From the NCBI GenBank assembly GCA_030762175.1, contig CM060842.1:49310501-49374500 (forward strand): a stretch of DNA of 64,000 nucleotides, read 5' to 3'. The translations under genes were made by a program, and so were the position numbers. The notes under the pieces are model-generated. The model searched no databases and was not told where the DNA came from. It was given only the letters and a program-made list of their open reading frames with translations. The first letter of the stretch is position 1; each line of letters begins with the position of its first letter. Shown here piece after piece: positions 36,541-48,924 of this stretch. This DNA comes from Metallyticus violacea (taxonomy: Eukaryota; Arthropoda; Insecta; Mantodea; Metallyticidae).

Positions 36541-37289
36541 GCTGATAAAATAAAACATGTTTAATTTCTTTGGGTAGTATTTATTTTCATTTAAATGTCA
36601 GTTTTAGATAAGCATGTGTGTGTACATTATAGAACAACATAATCTACCAGTAAGAGCATAAGGGCATTCCCACCAGTGTTTATTTATTTATTTTTTTCAG
36701 CTTCGCTTTTGGAGCAAATGAATCATTCATTATATGTAGAAATCTTGATTTAAATTGTGATAAAGTGACCAGTTTTCTGAAATTGACCAGTGTTAACATT
36801 GAGTGGACTAAATGTAAATGTATAGTTGCCAAGAAGCTGAACTTGACGATGCTGCTTTCCGTAAAGATTTATTTTTTTATCTCAATAAGAGTGCCAGGAT
36901 GAAGGAGGTCACTACTACCAAATACAGTGAGCTAAACAAAACAAAAAAAAAAAAGCAAATTTTGGAAATAATGATGCAGTGTACCAGCTGCCCTTTTAAT
37001 CCTGGTGTCATTCGAATAGAGGTTTAACCTGTTAAGAATGTTTAACATAGAAGTGTCTATTTTGTATAATAGTAATAATTCAAGGAAGATATTTTTAGTC
37101 GTAAATTTTGGAAGCCAGAAGTTTAATATGTAATTTGTTTATTGTACAGAGTTGGTAATGCTGCATGTATAGAAAATATTAATGGGGAGAGGTATTTTGC
37201 AGCTTTGTAATTACAAAAAAAAAAACTTGAACATATATTGACTATAGCATGGTTTACATTTTGTAATCTTTGCAGTTATATAATGGTAT

Positions 37290-37292
<3 letters not shown>

Positions 37293-37331
<39 letters not shown>
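37293..37331. repeat. Poly-T tract (about 39 T)
   Basis: Uninterrupted T run after GGTATGGA. No adjoining minus-strand retroelement body was recognised. Confidence 0.95.
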
Positions 37332-37335
<4 letters not shown>

Positions 37336-38462
37336 GGGGAATTTTCTATATAATTAAGTGCAAAAGAGTAATGGGATGTTTGTAAGAGAATGTCATATTG
37401 AATGTTTAATTCTAAATTTTGGTGTCATTCTGTGTGAGTGTGTGAATCCAAAGAAATTTAATATAAGTACAAAAGTTAAGTTCATTTTTATGGTAATTAA
37501 TTGATATTCACTAACAGGAATTGGGGAATTTGTCATTGCCATAATGCCAACTTGCAGGTAATGGAACAAAGCCGTTGATGCTTATGGCTTTTGGTTAAGT
37601 GGTATATACAGCACATTAAACATTGTAAAATATTGTATTTGAGGAAATGATATGTCAGTAATGGACACCAGCAGGAGTGAACACTTTCCACACAATGCAC
37701 TTAAGTGTAACCTAATCGTTTTTATTTCTCTATTGTCCAATCGGAACTTTTGGGATGCTCCCCCATCCTGACGAAAATGGGACGTGGAAGCTCGACTAAA
37801 AAGTTAAAAGGTGAAAATTAAGAAACGTATGAATTTTAGAAGAAGAAAAACTGTGACATAGATAAGAACTAAATTGTAATATTTTATAACTTTAAAAATT
37901 TTAGGTGACATCCTCGTAGGTTGTATTGTGGAAAGTGTTACTTCTCCAGGCACAGGAGTTAATAAAACTGCTTATATCAATTTAGCATCATCCTCACGAT
38001 TGAATTGGTAATTATCCTATCAAGTTGGCATTGTGTGAAAGTGAGGATGTTTGTCGAGAGTTGGTTCAGAAAAGTAACTGCCACGATCTCAAGCTTATAC
38101 AAGTAATTTTTGTTGTTTCTGCCCTTGCATTCCACAAACGTTAGTTCGGTTTGACTCGGATGCATTTCAAATACCATTAGGGGAAGATATATGCAGTGTG
38201 CAGGTGTTCTGAACGGTACAACAACAGTGTAGGGCGTAGAGATGTTTGTTTTTCTAGGGGTAAAGATGTGCTTTCATTTTATATTTCTCTTGTCAGCATT
38301 TGTTACACATAGTAAAAGGACCACAGTTTTCTTTCTTTATTTTTGTCATTTAGCTGTGAGACACAGTGTCTGTAAATTATGAACAAAAAATGATTGTATT
38401 TACTGCCAAGCTTAGACGTTTTCGTTATAAAAACAAGAAGCTAGGCTACACTGTAAGGTTTA

Positions 38463-38659
38463 AATCGTAATGAGAGTGGTTATTTGTCCAAGAAGTACAA
38501 AGCTTGTATCAAATCTGTTGGCACCCTCCAGATGCTGCGGTGGTATGTGCAGGAGAGGTTCTGCCAGGTGTCTGGGGAAGATGAGGGTAGACTGGTGTTA
38601 TGTACCACCTGCCAGCGGGTGGGCAACCGGCCGTCCAACATCCGCTTATCAACTAACTG
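38463..38659 (+). other. GC-rich open frame without start codon, unassigned
   Basis: A 65-codon open frame in markedly GC-richer sequence ends at TAA/TGA around 38657-38659. It contains LQMLRWYVQERFCQVSGED and a CTTCQ motif, more protein-like than neighbouring frames. It has no ATG start and no clear acceptor. The other plus frame and the minus strand (38480-38746) are also open. Possible fragment of a repeat-encoded or host protein; family not recognised. Confidence 0.3.
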
Positions 38660-39454
38660 ATCCAGTCTTAGCAGCCCATAGCTGTTGATTTGTCTTTGTT
38701 GCCAGTACATCAAAAAATGGACAAAGATAGGAAAAAGAAAATTCATAGTCCAGTAATTTAAAGCAGCAAATGTTTATTTCTGCCTTCAAGAAATATGTAG
38801 TTTGTTATAGGGCGGCCCAAAATGTATGCCACGTTTACCAATCCAGTCTTATACGTTTAACTTAGAAGCCAAGACAACTGGTGTCTCACTGCTAACTCTT
38901 ACTTGCATCTGTCCCCTTTTTTATTTGTTAACATTTTTGCACCGCAAGCAAATGTTTTGTTTGTGAAAGCGTGCTTTTTCTTGTAAGTGTCGCATCCTAT
39001 CCTTGTCTGATTGGTAACAACAAGAAAAAAGCTTTCCATTTACCTTGCTCTTTTTTAAACAGAAACAGCCCAATTGAGTTTATTTTCAAAGACGATTTAT
39101 TCCCTATTTGTTTAGCTTAACACGATAATAAAAATGGTCACTTTGTTTCGTGTTGGACTTTATTCCATTGGAAAAAATCGGAAGTCACGTAAACTAAAAC
39201 AAACATTGTGGCAAAGTTTTGTTTCTTAACTGTATTATTTAATTGTTCCGTATCATGTAACGGGTATAAGAATGCGAAAGAGCGGTTAATGTAGTGAGCC
39301 TTTTAACTGTTGCATAAGAAAAAAAAATAGGAGAAGCTACAAGATGGATACAATCGATTGCAGAAGGTATTGCTATTAGATCTCCATGAACATTGAAAAT
39401 GCACATATATTTGAAATATGACCAATATGATCCGTTACATCTTTTATTGTATAA

Positions 39455-39626
39455 ACTTGTCCGAAAAGCGGCATACGTTCATAGGTGCATTTTGATGGTG
39501 ATAACATGTTATATGACTGGTATCCAGATGGCGTTTCTGTCATTACTAACATGATCTGCGCCTTGACATGACTGCCTTAAGGCTTTATATGGCATTTCAG
39601 ATGATAATACCGTTTTTCGGACAGGT
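39455..39626. mobile_element. MITE-like element with imperfect terminal inverted repeats
   Basis: The left end ACTTGTCCGAAAAGCGGCAT (39455-39474) and the reverse complement of the right end, ACCTGTCCGAAAAACGGTAT, agree at 17 of 20 positions. The length of about 172 bp suits a miniature inverted-repeat element. No clear target duplication was seen. Confidence 0.5.
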
Positions 39627-39995
39627 CGTGCATTTATTTCTTTTCTTTATTTGTAATACCTGTGATGTATTAAAATATGATCTCAGATAGGGTCAAGTGA
39701 CGTAGGAAATATCCACACTGTGAGACTGCATTTTTTAATTTTGGCTTTAAAAATGCTTAAATATTCTTTGGCATGTTTTACAAGATAAATTAATGCACTA
39801 TATTTGTATACGGGTTCGCACTTTATTTTCAGTTGAGTCTGATGCTGTGGATATTTCCCACGCTTACAAGGTCCAGCTTAATTTGTATATCTTTGTAGAA
39901 AAAAATTAGAACACAGCAGATTGTGAAATTATTTGTTTTAGTTATAGCAAGAAAAAGTAATATTGGAAAAAAGTATATATTAAGAGGCAAAAGCA

Positions 39996-40001
39996 AATAA
40001 A
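39996..40001 (+). terminator. Candidate distal poly(A) signal AATAAA
   Basis: AATAAA followed by TTCTTTTGTTGGTAATTTG, a good T/GT-rich downstream element, about 4 kb after the dap stop. Insect cell-cycle genes can have long alternative 3' UTRs, but nothing here proves that transcription reaches this point. Confidence 0.25.
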
Positions 40002-40371
40002 GATAGCTTCTTTTGTTGGTAATTTGCAGTTGTTATTCCTCATTCCCTCTTTCACCCTTCCTCATTTCCTGTACTGGGCATGAGAAAAATGAAATACGTT
40101 AAACTTACTTTTTCTCGATTGGAGTAATCTACGTGTCATATAGACTTAAGTTTTATTTCACAGTAGTTGGAATTTTCTAGCAAGGAAAATACATATTAAC
40201 ATTTTTTTTAATCTATAATTAAATCATGTTTCTCTCTGGGCACAAAGTTTAATTTGCAAGTAAAGTGAATGCGTTAGTGGGGAAAAAAGAATGGATGGGG
40301 CAGTCTTCATTTCTGTTTTGTGATGGAGAATACTACAGGTTGATTCATATAAAAGAAACATTTCCGCAGAT

Positions 40372-40560
40372 TGCGGTAGCGTTTGCGCTTCCCGCGCATC
40401 TGGTCCGGGTTCGGTTTCCGGTTGTGTTAGTTTCCTGACAGGTGTTTTTTTCAGAGGTTTTCTTCAGTTCTTAGGTAAATCCTTGGAATCGTCTATCATC
40501 CTCCCCTGATGTGGTACAATTGATCGCAGTGTCTTGATCATTATTTTTTTATTTTTAACA
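40372..40560 (+). mobile_element. tRNA-derived SINE-like fragment
   Basis: GCGGTAGCGTTTGCGCTTCC followed by GGTCCGGGTTCGGTTTCCGG resembles a tRNA A/B-box head. A body with GGTTTTCTTCAGTTCTTAGG and TTGATC follows. Its family membership was not settled; it is closest in style to family C. Confidence 0.4.
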
Positions 40561-40844
40561 AGAATAGATTTTAACAAAATTTTTGAACATCTCTGGAAGA
40601 TTACTAACATATAAATGTTGAAATACCTTGTACTACTGGATCGTTTGTTGTTGTTTTTGTTCCTGTGTTACTTGCCCCCCCCCCCAAATATTACCCCAGC
40701 GTTCGAATTTGTGAACCAATTTTGGGAGGGGAAGTTCTAAATTATATAATGCACAGAGCATTTCGATTAAGTTCAAATCCGGCAGTTATATCAGGGTACA
40801 TCCTTGCGCGCATTCCAGACAAATTTTAGACGCGTGATACTGTA

Positions 40845-41003
40845 TGCGATGTTCACAAGGGCAGATCAGCTACACTGGCAGCACTTCGGGAAGAAATTGA
40901 AACGGCATGTCTGCAATCGCAGAGGACACTTTCGGTAGTTCAGTAGTTCAACGTACTCAAAAGTGTATCGACGCCGATGGTGGGCATCTTTGTTTAAAGT
41001 GAG
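40845..41003 (+). pseudogene. Mariner/Tc1-type transposase C-terminal fragment
   Basis: One frame reads VRDVHKGRSATLAALREEIE and another ends QKCIDADGGHLCLK then TGA. Together these match the typical C-terminal end (..LRxxI..., CI.A.GGHFE) of the insect DDE transposase type also seen at 54.1 kb. Only the last 50 or so residues remain. Confidence 0.55.
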
Positions 41004-41043
41004 TATATATTTTGGCACCCTCTGTGTGTGTGTGTGTAGGTAT

Positions 41044-41046
<3 letters not shown>

Positions 41047-41094
<48 letters not shown>
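41047..41094. repeat. (TA)n microsatellite
   Basis: 24 TA units. Confidence 0.95.
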
Positions 41095-41096
<2 letters not shown>

Positions 41097-41250
41097 AAAA
41101 CTAAGACAATAGGCACCTCGTGCTGAAGAAACTTAAACAGCAGATAAAATAAGCTTGGTATATATAAATATTACAAATCACTTCTAGAAACAGTCCCATA
41201 GAAGAGAGAAATTCTTTCTAACAGATCTAATGATGAGTGACTGCTCTATC

Positions 41251-41555
41251 ATCTCTAGAATACCGCCACGGGTGGCGGAGGTCGTTAAGGCGCGGACTCG
41301 TGAGCGGAGGTCTGGGGTTCGAACCCCGCCAGGACCCTTTTCCCTGACTGGGGTTTACTCCAGGTTTTCCTCTGTCCTCATAACTGGCAAATGCCGGGGA
41401 GGTACCCTAAACTTAGGCCTGGAACGCTTCCTTCCTTAAAAAATATCCTTTCACGATATTTCATTTCATGTAGCATCAGTGTCCACCACCCGTGGTGACT
41501 CAGTAGTAAGAACTGGCGTTAAACACCAATCAAAAAAAAAAAAATCTCTAGAATA
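41251..41555 (+). mobile_element. SINE family B, full-length, 12-bp target duplication
   Basis: ATCTCTAGAATA occurs exactly at 41251-41262 and 41544-41555. Between them lie the class II tRNA-like head, GGGTTCGAACCCC B box, body, 3' end TTAAACACCAAT and a 13-base A-rich tail. This is the best-preserved family B copy for defining both ends. Confidence 0.95.
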
Positions 41556-41738
41556 AGAGGTATTTCTGAACAAGGTTTGCCTTCAACGCTTAACTCTTCT
41601 AAATTCCTACTACTGACCATCCTTCCGTTGCAATCTTCTTTTCTTCAGCTGCTAATTTTGCGCTCAAACCTATATCCATTGATAAATTGAGGATGATGAG
41701 CGTTGCTGTAAATAAACATTTAAATACATGTTCATTTC

Positions 41739-41744
<6 letters not shown>

Positions 41745-41769
<25 letters not shown>
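41745..41769. repeat. (AC)n microsatellite
   Basis: 12 AC units. Confidence 0.95.
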
Positions 41770-42159
41770 AACTTGTCTAGCAACTCAACGATAAAGACAA
41801 ATGGATGGAACATTCTCAGAAAAATGCCGTTCACGAAGGGTAAGGAAGGTCAGTGAAATCAAGCAGAAAGTGGACATTTTTAATTACAGCCAACCCTCAA
41901 ACTCTTGACCAACATATCTATAAATGTTCTTTTGTTGTACAGATAGTGACAAGCAATATAAGATTTTTGCAAAACTTGATAAAATAAATAATGAAAATAG
42001 AATTGCATATATCTATTAGCTTGCTAAATTAAAATAATGCAGTCATTGGAAAAATTCCAGTGTCTAAGTTTCATAATTTTTTCCCACCTTTATTAAAGTT
42101 TAAGGGACTTTAGGGGTAATTTTTTTTTCTAAAATCAGTCGAAACATCGGATATATATA

Positions 42160-42217
42160 TTCTTTTCTTCTTTTTTCTTTTTCTTTTCTTTCTTTTTCTT
42201 TTTCTTTCTTTCTTTCT

Positions 42218-42263
<46 letters not shown>
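42160..42263. repeat. Polypyrimidine tract: TTTCT repeats, (CT)n, poly-T
   Basis: 104 bases of T and C only. The minus-strand Lys/Glu/Arg-rich frame here is an artefact of this tract. Confidence 0.95.
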
Positions 42264-42265
<2 letters not shown>

Positions 42266-42689
42266 TGCAAATGGTTTCTTGAACCCTTAGGCATTCACAG
42301 AGTCAACATTTACATGAGGGCTCTACAGCCATTTAAAGAGCTCCGCGTTTACTTTTAAATCACACTGTTTCCCAGCATACACTTTTATAAAACAGCGTTT
42401 TTCTCAAAATTATCTTTCTATACAGATTTTGTATGGAGTTCAAAGCTTCAATTGCAAAATGCCAACCAATTTTCTCAACTCATAAATTTTGATTATGTGT
42501 CATATTTACGTAATAACACTTATGAAATACTTTATAACTAGCAAAGTATTTACCCAGTTTGAATAAAATTTGGTGCATATATTACTTTAACAGCAATGCA
42601 TTCATAGTAAAAGTTTCCGAAAAAATTCATACAAAAATGTGGAACCTTGAAATTTCACTCCCAGTGTCCCTTTACATCCCTCATAACGA

Positions 42690-42885
42690 AAGTCTAGCAT
42701 TTGACGAAATAAGTGTAAATGAGCTCGAGGTACACTACCGTACAGTTACTTGGCATTCGCCTTTTCAGGATAAGGAAAAAATCTAGGGAAAACTCTTACT
42801 CAGGCAACTGATCTTAAGGAAATTCAACCCTGGACCTACGGATATGCACGCTGACCACAATACCACGGAGATGGGGTTATTTGAT
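42690..42885 (-). mobile_element. SINE-like copy, probably family D, with head
   Basis: In reverse: GTGGTATTGTGGTCAGCGTG (A-box half), CCAGGGTTGAATTTCC (B-box-like), then TTTTTCCTTATCCTGAAAAGG, GCGAATGCCAAG and GAGCTCATTTACAC, in the order of the family D body at 53.4 kb. Confidence 0.5.
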
Positions 42886-42997
42886 GTTTCAACATGCTTG
42901 TGATGTATTGTAATTTTCCTTACGCATTTCTTATATTGATGCGTGTTGAAGATTGGTTTCGTCATTATTTTTTAAGATTTCGGACAGGCTTTTTGCG

Positions 42998-43140
42998 AGT
43001 TTTTCCTTACCTTAAGAAGATCAATGGCACCTTTAAGATGCCAAGAATTCCGAGCACATATTTTGAGCCCCTTCATTTCATTCGTGACTATAGATCTACA
43101 CCTATAGTATTCATCTACAGATATCACAATAACAAAACAT
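42998..43140 (+). mobile_element. SINE family D 3' body
   Basis: GAGTTTTTCCTTACCTTAAG, CACCTTTAAGATGCCAAGAA, TTCCGAGCACATATTTTG and ATTTCATTCGTGACTATAGA follow the family D body order. It lies about 110 bp from an opposite-facing copy. Confidence 0.55.
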
Positions 43141-43230
43141 TCAATCAAAAATATGTTTTGTGCTTCCTGGTTTAGAGTTGACAACAAGCTGTGGAATGAG
43201 GTTGAAGAATTTGATAATTTGTCATCGTAG

Positions 43231-43252
43231 TATATATATATATATATATATA
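43231..43252. repeat. (TA)n microsatellite
   Basis: 11 TA units. Confidence 0.95.
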
Positions 43253-43259
43253 ATAAAAA

Positions 43260-45687
43260 TAAAGATACAAGTACTAGAGAAGAAGGAATTGATAAAACAA
43301 TGAAATAGTTTAACTCAGTTTTTCCTTATTTCTACATCTTAATAACGAGAGTTGAGTAATCTTTTAAATAAATCTTGACATTTTTTATAGTTTTATTTAT
43401 TCAATTCGTTAGAAATATATTCGTCTTTTGGCTAACGACATGAACTCTTAAAAGAAATTAAATATTTATAAAAACAATGTTTAATTCATTACTAAATGAA
43501 TTATTCCTACCTAAAATAATGCATAGGAGCGGTAATGACTTCTTTTGTCTCCGACTTATGCAAGGAGTTTGTGTTATGTAAGGCTAGATGCCAGCACTTG
43601 ATTTGGCTAATGGGCAAAAGCAGTTCGATTCTTTATCCAACCTGGTTCGTCATTCCTCGACTTATGTTTAAGTTTTCATGGAACGGCATAGAACGGAAAT
43701 TTTGGTGGATCTCACCATGGGCACGCCAGGATCTATGCACCAACTAATGCCAACGGTGAGTACATTTTCAATAAGTTGTACACATATTAAGCAAGATTAA
43801 GACAATACAGAGTTAACCTCAAATCTCAGGCCTTGCCAAACAAAGATGATAATACTAACCAAAATACGATATACAATACCAAGGTTATGACCAAGTCGTA
43901 AAGGGATTTAGGTTACAAATGTGTTTTCTATCTGGTAAACGAAATGAAGTTTTACATATAGAGAAGCGTTATAATCTCTCATTAAATTTAAATGTCAGAA
44001 TTACGTCTTTTGCAGGTAAAATGTATCTACCGTTTTGTAACTATGGAATTTTAAGTTGCTGGAGTTTTCGAGGTCTCATTAACTTATTGGCAGTAAAATT
44101 AAATGTTGGTAGTTATAAAAGCTATTATTATTATCCCTTAAAGATATTAATTCGTTAAGTGCAGGAAGTACAGCATAACGTACATCTGTTCGAGCTCCTC
44201 GGGGCTGCTTACATGAGACAATTTCACACGTCTTTTAGTGGACATTCAGCTTATATGTGATTAAGCTTATAATTTCTAATGTGCTAACGTTTCAGCCGTA
44301 CAAAATTCTAAAAACATGCAGACTGTATTCTAATATTTACAGAAAATAATATACATACTATTTTGTTACGATTATTTATGGAATTGTGTGTGCCTACTCA
44401 AATCTGTCACTGCCTGTGAGATCAATCATGATGAAGGAAATATGAAGGCAATGGCTTTCAAATGGATTCCGTGCTTGAGCAAATGAAGATTAAGAGGACA
44501 TTAAATAACAGTCTCTACACGTTTCTCCATTTTGCATAACCGCACTTGCTGGTTTTCGCTCATAGAGGTTCATAGAATTCATTTTCTGACTCCTGAAATA
44601 GGGAATATCAACAGGATCTACACTTGAAAACAGTAGGTACTGGGGTAATAATATAGTAGTATAAGTTTTAAGACAAATTTTCTTACCAAAATAACTCATT
44701 TAATCGCATAGGCCAGCTGAAAGATTTGCAATATAATACCATAATAATATTATTTTCCAAACTAATAGCAATAAATTTATTTTTATATATACCTATATAA
44801 TGTATATACGGAATATTTCACTAAAAACAGAGTATAAAGTTGTCTTAAAGTAACAATAACTTTCTCATTGAGTAAATTAATATACATTTTTAAGCAATTT
44901 TAGTTGTGTTTATAAATTATTCCAAATATATTTTTTTCCTTGAGTATATTTTAATATTTTTTTTGTACAAATTCATAAGGTGTTCTCATAAGAACGCTTT
45001 AGTGGGTTCACGCGGTGTTTTATATCTCGTACTTAACATCCACAGGAAAACATTCTGAATAAAACAATTAAATTCAGCCTCTGTGATGTTTCTGATTTAA
45101 TTGCCAATGCTTTCCTTTACATTCCGAAACCTCTAATGCTGTGCTAATTTCGCAAATTATTTTGTTGGCGTACGTTTATTTATTTTTTAACTAAAGCAGT
45201 AAATCTAAGTTGACAAGTGGCCGATTTGCGAATGGACATTTTAAATGTGCCTCTCATTATAAGTAAAGAGGAAATAATTCCTTCACTATGAAGACATCAG
45301 CTTAAGCCTGACGCGATCCAAGTTACAACGTCAGATGGACGGAGAGTTTGTGGCTGCAATGCAGAAACCTGTTCGGAGCGCTAGATAGAGTTCAGGGTGA
45401 GCTACACTGTACTTAATCCTAAGCGTCCATTGTAATTATAAGGTATTCTTTGCATTATTGTTTTGATGTGTATTGTTACTTTAACGTAAACAGTTGTTTA
45501 TGCAGCAATTCACTTCATTTTACCATGCCCAAATGAGCCCATATTAAAGGTATTATTTTCTATATTAGTATTTATACAGCGGATAGAGAACATAAAACGA
45601 CATTTAATTTTTTAAGATACAATTTTTGTAGAATGAATAAATGCACACCTGTGCTCAGAGTAATTACCTATCTGCTGTTTTAAAGGA

Positions 45688-45690
<3 letters not shown>
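43260..45690. other. Intergenic stretch, nothing recognised
   Basis: AT-rich. The frame at 43535-43747 is Trp-rich but has no family resemblance. No repeat copy found. Confidence 0.5.

Positions 45691-45734
<44 letters not shown>
45691..45734. repeat. (TA)n microsatellite
   Basis: 22 TA units. Confidence 0.95.
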
Positions 45735-45736
<2 letters not shown>

Positions 45737-46239
45737 CACAATATTTGAGAACATGATGTATACAATCTATGAATATAGACAGCGAGGAAGTGATCAGATC
45801 TCTGTGAGCGTAAAACTAGCCAACCTTTTCAACACGGGTGCGGTTAGTAAACAAACTTGCGTGCATATTAATGATTCATGGGGATTGCGGGTTCGATACC
45901 AAGAAGGGCGTGTTTTTATGTTTGGTGATTACCTTGAAGTGAAGGTCGCCAACATGAACAACAACCCACACCTTTGTTTCCAGCCCAGTACTGAAGGTAG
46001 TGGTATCTATTTAATATTCATCGTAGAATTCTGTTAAAAGTGTGACCATTGTTTACAAAAGTTTAGTATATTTTTCATTATAATTAAGTAAATTCAAAAC
46101 ATAATGTTTAGACATGTGGTATCTTAGATTTGATTCTGGTCTAGAAAACACAAATGTTCTGTAAACTTTGTTCTGGTAGCCTAGCTTCATTACAGTGGCG
46201 GAGTTGCTTATAAGAACTCAAAACTTGGAAATGCATTCA

Positions 46240-46630
46240 TCTTTTTCGTGGTTCCCCCTGGTCACTTAGGCATATGCTGGGATGGATCTTTACATTCTAT
46301 AAGTATCATTCCTTTAGTTCTGTTAAAGGGTGGAAGATGCCAGGGCTAGGTGGGTTGGCGCGGTGCGTTGGTTGCTTGCGCTTTGTAAAGATTTTTGCCC
46401 TCCGCGTCTGGTATTGAAGCAATCTTCTGAGGGACTCAAATACCTTGGGCGGGGTCTCCATCGGCGTCAGGATGCTATATCTATAAACATGTTAGGAAAT
46501 CTGTCTACGTCCTTGCAGTCACCTCTCGGTGTCTCCCTCACCGCACCCTGTCCTCCAAGAGGATCCAATGGGGGCGTAGGCACAAACGGCCAGTCGTGAG
46601 CAAGGCTCATCCTCTGCTTTAAATAATACA
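46240..46630 (+). mobile_element. SINE-like family C copy
   Basis: GGTTCCCCCTGGTCACTTAG, GGACTCAAATACCTTGGGCG and CAAACGGCCAGTCGTGAGCA match the copy at 48925-49385 in the same order. The GC-rich frames on both strands here belong to the repeat. Confidence 0.65.
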
Positions 46631-46639
46631 ATCCAGGAC

Positions 46640-48920
46640 TTGACAATACAAACATTAAAAATAACAGTCATAGTTGTTAATAATGTATATAACAATGATA
46701 TAGAATTTAACTCAGATAAAATATAAAAGTGAAATACATGTAGGACACACAAGAGCTGACATGGAGAAAAATTATTCTGTATTTAATTTTATATAGCACT
46801 TTCATTTCAAAACTTGACGGTCAAAATAACTATATATTTAACATTAGTTACATAAAAACAAATCTATATTAATATAGATACTGAGGAAAAAGTTTAAAAC
46901 ATTAAGTAAATTTTTGGTTTCACCTGATTACCCCCCAGGTACCCATTTTGAAATTATAAATGGGACTTATGCTTTTTAATCCTTAATTTTTAAATAGGAT
47001 GAAACTGTTATCACTTTTTTTCCTTGCTTAGTAACCTGGACTGCTGTTATCGTTGTTTGAATTAAGGCAGAGCATTTAGTGTAATAGTTGTGTTTTGGTA
47101 ATAAATTGCTTCTCGTACGAGTATATCCCACAAGAAAGAACAGAACGTAAGCAGAAGGTGTTCCGAAATAGGCTGAATGCTGTAATTATACACAAATTTT
47201 GTTATTCTACAAGCGACTTTTTTTTAATCTCCAAATTCAATCAAGAGTTAAGGTTGCCAGGTAACGATAAAAAATGTGATAACAGTTAATTTCTATTGAA
47301 AATGTATTAAAAGGTAGAGCTGCTAATTGAAATTTAAAATTGTGGGTGGCTGGGAACGAAAAGGTTAAACCTCAAATTTAATCACATTGGTATCAAACTT
47401 CAGGTCTTTATTTGATTGTTGTTTGAATTTGGGCGAGACAGTAGTTGTAGGATGAAAAACCAATTGCAATTATTAATAATACACTACTGTAGTCTATTTC
47501 TTAAACATAATTATTACTAAATACTCGCTCGCTTTTGTTGCATTATTCTGTACAAATTTAAAAAACAGTAACTGTCCGACTGGCAATGATATGAATAACT
47601 GAATATAAAATATATTCATTTTAACAAATAATATAAATTATATTCTCTGAATTAAATTCATATTAATTTATTATATTAGAAAAACAATTATATTAGAATG
47701 CAATTCTAAAGGTATAAGTTTTAGAAAATTATTAACACTTAGATACAAATTATATACTTCACTTGAATGATTGGAACAGTCATTCTATTTTTAATAATAG
47801 CTACAATGATATTTAAAATTGAAGCAAACAGTAGAAGTGTCATTTAAATTTTAAAAGAGAGAGTAATTAGAAACCAGGGAGTGGAATCTAAAATTTAATT
47901 AACATTAATTTCAAACTTCTCCCTCAAATTCAACCAAGTTTTGGAATGAAAGCTCTGCGAATGCTGAATTTTTTATTAATATTTCCTGTATGTATTTCTA
48001 ACCTTTAAGTTATTTTGAGTCCAAATTGTCAGATATTATAGGAGCCTCTGATTTTCATATCAGGGGTGAAACTACCTCGCTCTTGACCAATGCAAAAAAA
48101 TCCATTATTATATAGTCTTGTTTTATAACAGTGCAGCACAAAAAAAAAAAAAAAGTAAATTAATATAGAAGTAATTTTTAAAACAGCAAGAGGGTCTCTG
48201 AGGGTTTTAAGGATCTTATATGTAGAATGTCGTTAAAACTTTTCCCGCTATGACACTACACAAACATTCCCCCAAAACTTCAAGAGAACTCGTTCGCTAA
48301 ACTTTACTGACATATCACAAAAGACGAGCAGGAAGACACCTCTAGAATAGGACCCAGCGTTTCATGGTTCTGCATGTCTCACGTCAATACTCTACCTGCC
48401 GACAATAACAGACCTCTCTTAATTCATTCAGGGCAGGTCAACGCAACTCCTCACGGAGCAGCTGTGCAGCCAGACCAGAAGTAGCTGCAGGTATATGTAT
48501 GCCCAACTGCTTGCTTTCTTTCTTTCATCTTTCTTACCTGTTGTTTCCCGCCAAAACGTCATGCCTGCCCCAGAAACAGTTCACGCTGCAGTACACTAAG
48601 ACAAAGAAAACCTGATCCAATTTCACAACATTTGAAATATAAATAGATGGTTTCTACGCCGTTTAGTTACCAACAACACATCAACCAACCAAGCAATCAA
48701 TCAGTTTTGTCAATGCTCTTATCTTACAAGGGGAAAAGCGTCAATATTCCACATACTAAGAAATCTGCGTTACATAAACATTTACAAATTAGAAATGATT
48801 TTTACTCCTAAACTAGACCTTTAAGTTGCTTTATAGATTCTGGCAGCTTGCTATGGAATATTAGACCTTTAATATTTACATTGTTATTATTAAAGTCCCT
48901 CTCTATGGTTATCACTTATC
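46640..48920. other. Very AT-rich intergenic stretch, nothing recognised
   Basis: A GC-richer patch at 48290-48500 has no recognised content. Confidence 0.5.
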
Positions 48921-48924
48921 TTAC

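Larger units (their letters stand above)
36541..39454. other. AT-rich sequence after dap, possible extended 3' UTR
   Basis: No SINE or transposase relic was recognised between 36.0 and 39.45 kb. It holds a 39-T tract and the unassigned frame at 38463-38659. It could be a long 3' UTR or plain intergenic DNA. Confidence 0.35.

Noticed and set aside
42100..42294. Lys/Glu/Arg-rich minus-strand protein
   Set aside because: Translation of a polypyrimidine microsatellite.
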